Origin: CALJIC01 sp039805565
Lineage (GTDB): Bacteria > Chloroflexota > Chloroflexia > Chloroflexales > Roseiflexaceae
Reading direction: 5' to 3'
Assembly (NCBI GenBank): GCA_039805565.1
Contig: JBDLTZ010000124.1
Coordinates: 1-64,000 of the forward strand
DNA length: 64,000 nt
The position numbers were made by a program, and so were the translations under genes. Position 1 is the stretch's first letter. The number at the start of each line of letters is the position of its first letter. Under the pieces are notes generated by a model. The model was given only the letters and a program-made list of their open reading frames with translations, had not been told where the DNA came from and ran no database searches. Of the stretch, positions 58,823-64,000 are shown one piece after another.

Positions 58823-59872
58823 TCATAGGGCCAATCGCGTATGCTCGGCAACCACCATTTGCTTGATGATTGTCGGGAGGTCGACGGTGACGCTCCACTC
58901 AGGAAAGTCAGCTTGGATTTTGTGCAGGTTCGAGATGTAGCAGATGTGGTCGCCGACGCGGTGGCGGTCATCGTAGCTGTGCTGGATGCGTTTGCCGCAG
59001 ATCTGCTCGATCAGGTCAATCGCCTCGATAACAGACACACTGTTGCCGCGTCCACCCCCAAGATTATACACCTCGCCGGGGCGCGGGTTACGGGCGAAGG
59101 CGTCGAATAGCCGGATCACATCGTAGCTGTGGATGTTGTCGCGAACCTGCTTGCCCTTGTAGCCAAAAATCGTGTAGGGCTTGCCGTGCACCGCGACTTT
59201 CACCAGGTAAGAGAGGAACCCGTGCAGTTCGACGCCCGAGTGCGAAGGCCCAGTGAGGCAGCCACCGCGGAACACGCCCACCTTAAGCCCAAAGTAGCGG
59301 CCGTACTCCTGTGCCACAACGTCTGCGGCAGTTTTCGAGGCGCCGAACAGCGAGTGTGTGGTCCGGTCGATGCGGCATGTCTCAGCGATACCGTCGTAGT
59401 CCTCTGGCCGAGCATAGTCCCAGCGCGTCGGGAGTTCGCTGAGCTCGATCTCATTGGGTGCGTCGCCGTAGACCTTGTTGGTGCTCATATGGATGAATAC
59501 AGCCTCGGGCGAGTGCTGGCGCGTCATCTCGAGCAGGTTCATCGTGCCCAACGCGTTGACCTCGAAGTCCACCAACGGGATATCCTTCGCCTTGTCGTGC
59601 GAGGGTTGCGCCGCGCAGTGGATAATGAGGTCGAAGCGTTTCTGGAAGAGCTCGGACAGCGCATGACGGTCCCTGATATCCACCTCCGCGTGGCGGAAGC
59701 GCGGGACAGCGTCTTTCAGACGCTGGATATTCCAGGTGACGTCGCCTTGATTGCCAAAGAACGAGCGGCGCATGTTGTTGTCGATACCAACGACATCGTG
59801 TCCCTGCCCGCCGTAGTACTCAACGGCTTCCGAACCGATCAGGCCACCGGCCCCCGTAACTAACACATTCAT
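58823..59872 (-). CDS. CDP-paratose 2-epimerase-like NAD-dependent epimerase
   Basis: 349-residue SDR. The NAD motif VTGAGGLIGSEAVEYYGG is at 5-22, followed by DNNMRRSFFGNQGDVTWN, IHMSTNKVYGDAPNEIELSELPTRWDYA and FRGGCLTGPSHSGVELHGFLSYLV, matching CDP-paratose/tyvelose epimerases. It would make a dideoxysugar or a related epimer; other genes of CDP-dideoxysugar synthesis are not in the window, so the true substrate may differ. Start ATG at 59872 with GGAGG about 8 bases upstream. It is read with the neighbouring glycosyltransferases. Confidence 0.87.
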   Translation of the reverse strand: MNVLVTGAGGLIGSEAVEYYGGQGHDVVGIDNNMRRSFFGNQGDVTWNIQRLKDAVPRFRHAEVDIRDRHALSELFQKRFDLIIHCAAQPSHDKAKDIPLVDFEVNALGTMNLLEMTRQHSPEAVFIHMSTNKVYGDAPNEIELSELPTRWDYARPEDYDGIAETCRIDRTTHSLFGASKTAADVVAQEYGRYFGLKVGVFRGGCLTGPSHSGVELHGFLSYLVKVAVHGKPYTIFGYKGKQVRDNIHSYDVIRLFDAFARNPRPGEVYNLGGGRGNSVSVIEAIDLIEQICGKRIQHSYDDRHRVGDHICYISNLHKIQADFPEWSVTVDLPTIIKQMVVAEHTRLAL

Positions 59873-59905
59873 TCACATATCCTCCGGCTGGAGCGAGAGC
59901 ACGGC

Positions 59906-61102
59906 TCAAGCCCGATCATACACTTGCGTATACAGCGCTTCGAGATCCGAGACGATAGTATGCCAGTTGAGCTGCCCCTCAGCGAGCCGACGCGCCAGAG
60001 CGCCACAGTGTTCCGACAGGTTCGCATCGTTCGCGAACTGTACGATGCCAGCCGCCAGATCCTGCGCTGTGTCCCGAGTGAAGATGCCGAATCCGTGTCC
60101 GGCGAAAGCTTCGATCTCGCCAACCGATGTTGCCACAATTGGTCTGCCAGAGGCTAAGTAGTCGTTGAGTTTGGAGGGCCAGCGCGCCACGTTCGAGATG
60201 TTGTTGCGCATGGGTAGCGCCAGCACATCGCACGCCGCTAGGTACTCGCTCACCTTAGCGAATGGCACCCGGCCAGTTTCGATCATCCAATCGCCCAGTC
60301 GACTGCCCATGACATCACGCAGTGGCAGGGTTGATCCGGCTACGCTCACGCCGATCGCCATAAACCGCAGCTGCGGGATCTGCCTGCGGGCGATGGCGAG
60401 CGTCTCCACGAGTAGGTCGACTTCCTTCAGTGGTAGCGCGCCCATGTAGCCGACGATGTAGGCGTCTTGCGGGACCCCGAGCTCTGTCCGTGCAGCGCCT
60501 CGATCGAGCGGCTTGATCGTCTCGGTGTCGGAGCCACCTGGCATAATGAGCAGGGGATCTGGGCGCACACCTAGCCCGAGCGCCCGCTTATGCAGGGCAC
60601 GACTCGCGACGGTTGTCGCGTCGGCCTGGCTGCGGAATGCTTCCTCGAAGAACGTCTCAACTGGCCCATACAAGAGTTTTGTCAGGCGCCCTGGGCGCTC
60701 GGCCTGGGTCCCACCACGTCCCCACCAGTCGCACCAATCGATCACCAACTTGCCGCCCACCGACCGGGACTGGGCGCGGGCATAGAGGGCGGGGAGGATG
60801 ACCGCTGGTCGGCAGTCCCATGCGTGAATGATGTCCCAGGTGCGTCCGTGGAGCAGGCCCACGCGGCAGGCCGTATCCCACAAGTCCCACCCGGTTCGGC
60901 CCACACCAGTCAGCAAGTCGGGGGTGTGGATGATAGTCACACCCTCACTACACTCATATTCAAAGCCGGTGCGGCGGTCTGCGGAGATGGTCAGAAGCGT
61001 GACCTCATGGCCGCGTCGGACGAGATAGCGGGCGGTATGGTACGCCCGGTAGAACGTGCCGCCCTTCCTGGCGACATTGTGGTTGAGATAGAGTATTCGC
61101 AT
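59906..61102 (-). CDS. GT4-type glycosyltransferase
   Basis: 398 residues, GT-B fold. N-terminal MRILYLNHNVARKGGTFYRAYHTARYLVRRGHEV. The donor side has VGYMGALPLKEVDLLVETLAIARR, and LALPMRNNISNVARWPSKLNDYLASGRPIVAT includes the usual glycine/proline-rich segment. The acceptor is unknown. The start ATG lies one base after the TAA of the upstream glycosyltransferase gene, so they are translationally coupled. It belongs to the minus-strand polysaccharide arm. Confidence 0.9.
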   Translation of the reverse strand: MRILYLNHNVARKGGTFYRAYHTARYLVRRGHEVTLLTISADRRTGFEYECSEGVTIIHTPDLLTGVGRTGWDLWDTACRVGLLHGRTWDIIHAWDCRPAVILPALYARAQSRSVGGKLVIDWCDWWGRGGTQAERPGRLTKLLYGPVETFFEEAFRSQADATTVASRALHKRALGLGVRPDPLLIMPGGSDTETIKPLDRGAARTELGVPQDAYIVGYMGALPLKEVDLLVETLAIARRQIPQLRFMAIGVSVAGSTLPLRDVMGSRLGDWMIETGRVPFAKVSEYLAACDVLALPMRNNISNVARWPSKLNDYLASGRPIVATSVGEIEAFAGHGFGIFTRDTAQDLAAGIVQFANDANLSEHCGALARRLAEGQLNWHTIVSDLEALYTQVYDRA

Positions 61103-61103
61103 A

Positions 61104-62246
61104 TTAGCCTAGGTGCCGCACGTCCGTATGTGGCGCCACTCCCTGTATCAGAGTACCCACCCAGCTTTCGACAAAGCGGGGGAGCGTGAACTTTTCCTCG
61201 TAGAGCGCGCGGCTACGCTCGCCCATCACCCGGCGTAACTCCGGGTCGCTAAGTACCTGCCTCACTCGCTCAGCCAGAGCGGAAGGATCTCTGGGGTGCA
61301 CAATGTAGCCGTTCCAGCCATCCTGGACGGATTCTCCTAGTGCGCCGTGGTCGGTGCAGATAATTGGCAGGCCTGCCGCCAGCGCCTCGACGGTGACCAC
61401 TGCGTGCCCCTCGACACGGTAGTACGATGGGAAGACGAAGACGTCGGCGCGGGCGAACGCGTCGTACTTTGCCTGTCCGCTCAGCACTCCTGGGAACGAC
61501 ACGCGCTCCGCGAGGCCCCGCTCGCGCACGATCGCCATCGCCTCGTCGCGCTCCTCCGGCGAGGCCCATTCGCCCATCAAGACGAATGTCGTGCCCAGGA
61601 TGTGTGGCGCTGCACGCAGGATATCGAGCGCGCCCTTCTCTCGGCATAACAACCCAACGAACAGCACAGTTGGCCGTTCGCTGCACTGCTTGGATGCGAG
61701 CATGTGTTCGCGCGCGGTGGCAAATGGCGCACCCTCTACCCCGTTAACGACCACGGCAACCCGCTCGGGAGCAATGACGCCATCGAACAGCCGGGTCAGG
61801 TTGCGCCCCTGCACCATAGCCATGGTCACCCGTCCCAGCACCGCCCGGACAAGCCACGCGCGCCATCCATTATAGTGCATGTAATGGCAGTACCCCCCGT
61901 GCAGGCGGAATATGACCCGCACACCCATCAGCATAGCCGGCACCATGACAAGTGCATCGCGGAGGAAGCCGGCGAAGCTTCTGGAGTTCGTCAACGGTAG
62001 GTACGCAACACCCGGCCGGTAGGTCACGAGCAGCCATAAATACCGCACGATCTGGCCGAGGCTCTTCAGCATCTTCGCCAGGGGTCGCTTTCCCTTGTCG
62101 GCCAACGACCGCGAGATTTGCGTATTGAGGTGGACGTACTCGATCTCCGGGTGGCTGCCGAGATGGCGCACCAGAGCTTCGGTCATCAGTTCCGGCCCGC
62201 TCATTGGCGGCGGGAGAGGGCCAAGGAGCAAGACTCGCACGGGCAT
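61104..62246 (-). CDS. GT4-type glycosyltransferase
   Basis: 380 residues. N-terminal VRVLLLGPLPPPMSGPELMTEALVRHL. C-terminal LFVGLLCREKGALDILRAAPHIL, VFVFPSYYRVEGHAVVTVEALAAGLPIICTDHGALGESV carries the EX7E-like donor motif. The middle has a membrane-associated hydrophobic patch (FLRDALVMVPAMLMGVRVIFRLHGG). Start ATG at 62244-62246; the longer frame runs into asnB. Acceptor unknown. Confidence 0.9.
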   Translation of the reverse strand: MPVRVLLLGPLPPPMSGPELMTEALVRHLGSHPEIEYVHLNTQISRSLADKGKRPLAKMLKSLGQIVRYLWLLVTYRPGVAYLPLTNSRSFAGFLRDALVMVPAMLMGVRVIFRLHGGYCHYMHYNGWRAWLVRAVLGRVTMAMVQGRNLTRLFDGVIAPERVAVVVNGVEGAPFATAREHMLASKQCSERPTVLFVGLLCREKGALDILRAAPHILGTTFVLMGEWASPEERDEAMAIVRERGLAERVSFPGVLSGQAKYDAFARADVFVFPSYYRVEGHAVVTVEALAAGLPIICTDHGALGESVQDGWNGYIVHPRDPSALAERVRQVLSDPELRRVMGERSRALYEEKFTLPRFVESWVGTLIQGVAPHTDVRHLG

Positions 62247-62265
62247 TGGGGCATGCACTCCGCCG

Positions 62266-64000
62266 CTAGAAGGATTGTCCACGAATAAACTGCCTCTCCC
62301 ATAGCTCGAGGTTGAGCAGCGCGTACAGCCGCCGTTGGTGGTCGCGCTTGCCTGACACATGTTCGTTCACCAAGCGCCTAACGATATCGCGGTGCAGCAG
62401 CCGCGCCGTAAATGAGTCCTCGCCCAGAAGTGTTTGCTCGAGCAGTGGTCGTAGTTCGCCGCGTAGCCAGGTGCCGAGCGGCGGAGTTAAGCCCTGTTTG
62501 GGCCGGTCGAGGACACTATTGGGCACAATCCCGCGCAGCGCTCGTTTGAAGATGTGCTTCGGTTGCCCGCGGTACAGCTTGCACGCCGCTGGGATGCTAG
62601 CGCAGAATTGTACGAAGTCAGGGTCGAGCAGTGGAGGCCTTGCCTCGAGGCTCCAGGCCATTGAGGCGCGGTCAACCTTCACCAGCAGTTGGTCGGGGAG
62701 GTGCAGCATGAAGCTGAAGTACAGTTCGCGGTCCAGCCCGCTGAACTTCTGCGCCGTTTGCCAGGTGTGGTCGAGCGGTTGCAGCCCCGTGATACTGTGG
62801 TTGCCATGCGTGAGCCAGCGCCCTAGGTCCCTCGTGGGGAAGATTTCGGAGAGTGCCAGGTTGCGCCGCCAACCCCGCTCGCCGAAGACCCGGGCGGTTT
62901 TGCGAAAGCGGTATGGCAGGCTCGCCTCACTCGCTAGGGCTGGGAGCGAGTCGACGAGCGCCACGAGCGCATGCCCGACTGAGGCGGGTAGCGACAGGCG
63001 TTCCGCAAGCGCGAAGGAGCGGTGCCGTAGAGTGTAGCCAGCGAAGTTCTCGTCGCCCCCGTCGCCGTTGAGCACCACCGTCACATGTTGCCGCGCGACC
63101 TGCGACATAAAGTATGTCGGGATAGCGGCGGCGTCGGCGAACGGTTCCTCGTAGTGCCGGACAATCGCTGGTAGCTCCCCCGGGCGAACCTCAGCCGTGA
63201 GCTGCGTGTGGTCACAGCCGAACGCCCGCGCTACCTCGCGCGCGTGGTCTGATTCATCGAGTGGGCTACCGGCAAAGCCGACGGAGAACGTCTTAACCGG
63301 CCGTGATGAGTGGCGCGCCATCAAGGCCACGATTGCACTTGAGTCAACGCCCCCGCTGAGGAACGCACCGAGCGGTACGTCGCTCATCATACGCATGCGT
63401 GTAGACTCGTCGAGGCGTTCAACGATCTGCCGCTCGATTTCCGATTGGGGCAGGTTCAGTTTGCGGCTGAAGTCCAGCTCCCAGTAGGGCGCGAGGTGCC
63501 TGATACCCGTCGCGTCAGCCACGAGGTAGTGCCCGCCCTGCAACTTGCGGATGTCAACGAACGCGGTGAGCGGCGCTGGTATGTACCCGAGCGACAGGTA
63601 GGCCTCAAGTGCCCCGGCATCGACCTCGCGCGCGATTTCGCCCGTTGCTAGTAATGCTCCGATCGTCGAGGCGAACACCAGACCATCGCCGGTTTCGGCG
63701 TAGTAGAGCGGCTTCTCGCCAATCGGGTCGCGCGCCAGCAGCAGCTTTCGCGTGTTCGCGTCCCATAGCCCGAACGCGAACATGCCACGCAGCTTTCTCA
63801 GGTAGGCAGGAGCGTCGTCCAGCCCGTGCTCCTCGTAGAGGTGGATGAGAACTTCGGTGTCGCTGCTGGTGCGGATAGTGTGCCGCTGCGTGCGGGCTAA
63901 GCTCTCCCGCAGTTCCTGGTAGTTGTAGATCTCCCCGTTGAAGGTGACCTGGACGGCGCCGTCCTCATTCTGCATCGGCTGGGTGGAGCGAAGGTCCAGG
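62266..64000 (-). CDS. asnB: Asparagine synthetase, glutamine-hydrolysing, 5' end outside window
   Basis: About 578 residues are visible. The upstream coding (DLRSTQPMQNEDGAVQVTFNGEIYNYQELRESL) continues past the right edge, so the N-terminal cysteine of the glutaminase domain is not seen. The synthetase domain has the PP-loop LSGGVDSSAIVALM and GDGGDENFAGY. Versions of AsnB inside polysaccharide loci often amidate sugar acids or similar groups instead of aspartate. The gene is the first visible one of the minus-strand arm; the next starts 19 bases after its stop. Confidence 0.93.
   Translation of the reverse strand, partial: LDLRSTQPMQNEDGAVQVTFNGEIYNYQELRESLARTQRHTIRTSSDTEVLIHLYEEHGLDDAPAYLRKLRGMFAFGLWDANTRKLLLARDPIGEKPLYYAETGDGLVFASTIGALLATGEIAREVDAGALEAYLSLGYIPAPLTAFVDIRKLQGGHYLVADATGIRHLAPYWELDFSRKLNLPQSEIERQIVERLDESTRMRMMSDVPLGAFLSGGVDSSAIVALMARHSSRPVKTFSVGFAGSPLDESDHAREVARAFGCDHTQLTAEVRPGELPAIVRHYEEPFADAAAIPTYFMSQVARQHVTVVLNGDGGDENFAGYTLRHRSFALAERLSLPASVGHALVALVDSLPALASEASLPYRFRKTARVFGERGWRRNLALSEIFPTRDLGRWLTHGNHSITGLQPLDHTWQTAQKFSGLDRELYFSFMLHLPDQLLVKVDRASMAWSLEARPPLLDPDFVQFCASIPAACKLYRGQPKHIFKRALRGIVPNSVLDRPKQGLTPPLGTWLRGELRPLLEQTLLGEDSFTARLLHRDIVRRLVNEHVSGKRDHQRRLYALLNLELWERQFIRGQSF

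Overview
The window is GC-rich bacterial DNA carrying about 53 protein-coding genes, one tRNA and many short repeats. It most resembles the phylum Chloroflexota, class Chloroflexia. This is an inference from gene content: a LysW-type alpha-aminoadipate lysine pathway, FHA/GAF/cyclase signalling proteins, a very large Big_5/alpha-2-macroglobulin protein, TgpA-like transglutaminase and RicT, and dense short tandem-repeat spacers. No rRNA, CRISPR array, complete insertion sequence or prophage was seen.

Region 1 (1-10990, minus strand) is a lysine operon. Read in transcription order it runs: a leader peptide with four Lys codons and an attenuator hairpin; the large dehydratase subunit (leuC/lysT type); a remnant of a LysE-type exporter; a PLP gamma-synthase/lyase; the small dehydratase subunit; a nucleotidyltransferase-like protein; homoisocitrate dehydrogenase; the 55-residue carrier LysW; LysX; LysY; a homocitrate-synthase-like enzyme; an MscS channel; and LysZ, cut by the left edge. 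Heptanucleotide repeats fill its spacers and also lie in frame inside the homoisocitrate dehydrogenase gene.

Region 2 (11060-16753, plus) is a glycerol/dihydroxyacetone operon: dhaK, dhaL, glpK, dhaM, HPr and enzyme I. Together these form a self-contained phosphorelay from PEP to dihydroxyacetone with no sugar permease. Region 3 (16800-22904) holds a Ser/Thr kinase fused to DnaJ-type zinc motifs, a glycosyltransferase, a serine hydrolase and an RluA pseudouridine synthase. Region 4 (22901-28578, minus) holds rmlB, a lipoprotein, a small membrane protein and an ABC ATPase with a double-length MacB/FtsX permease. A tRNA-Gly(GCC) with promoter and terminator follows.

Region 5 (29050-44776) contains a secreted hypothetical protein, a 2-hydroxyacid dehydrogenase with a glyoxalase-like protein, the 1809-residue Big_5/A2M-like protein with a DUF429-like partner, a PAS histidine kinase, an acyl-CoA dehydrogenase, TatD and a TgpA-like transglutaminase. 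Region 6 (44793-51447) contains an FHA-GAF-adenylate cyclase, RicT, a sugar isomerase/oxidoreductase pair, a decayed GAF-GGDEF pseudogene and small hypotheticals. Region 7 (51537-64000) is a surface polysaccharide locus made of two convergent arms. The plus arm encodes an ABC exporter (Wzm/Wzt), a methyltransferase and a polytopic membrane protein. The minus arm encodes asparagine synthetase (cut by the right edge), two glycosyltransferases, a CDP-paratose-epimerase-like enzyme, a priming sugar transferase and a beta-propeller lipoprotein.

The most notable signals are three. One is the predicted lysine attenuator. The second is a family of heptad inverted-repeat elements that sit in spacers, supply stop codons and C-termini, and have entered hicDH twice without breaking the frame. 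The third is a shared extended -10 promoter motif of the form TGCTAyAcT.
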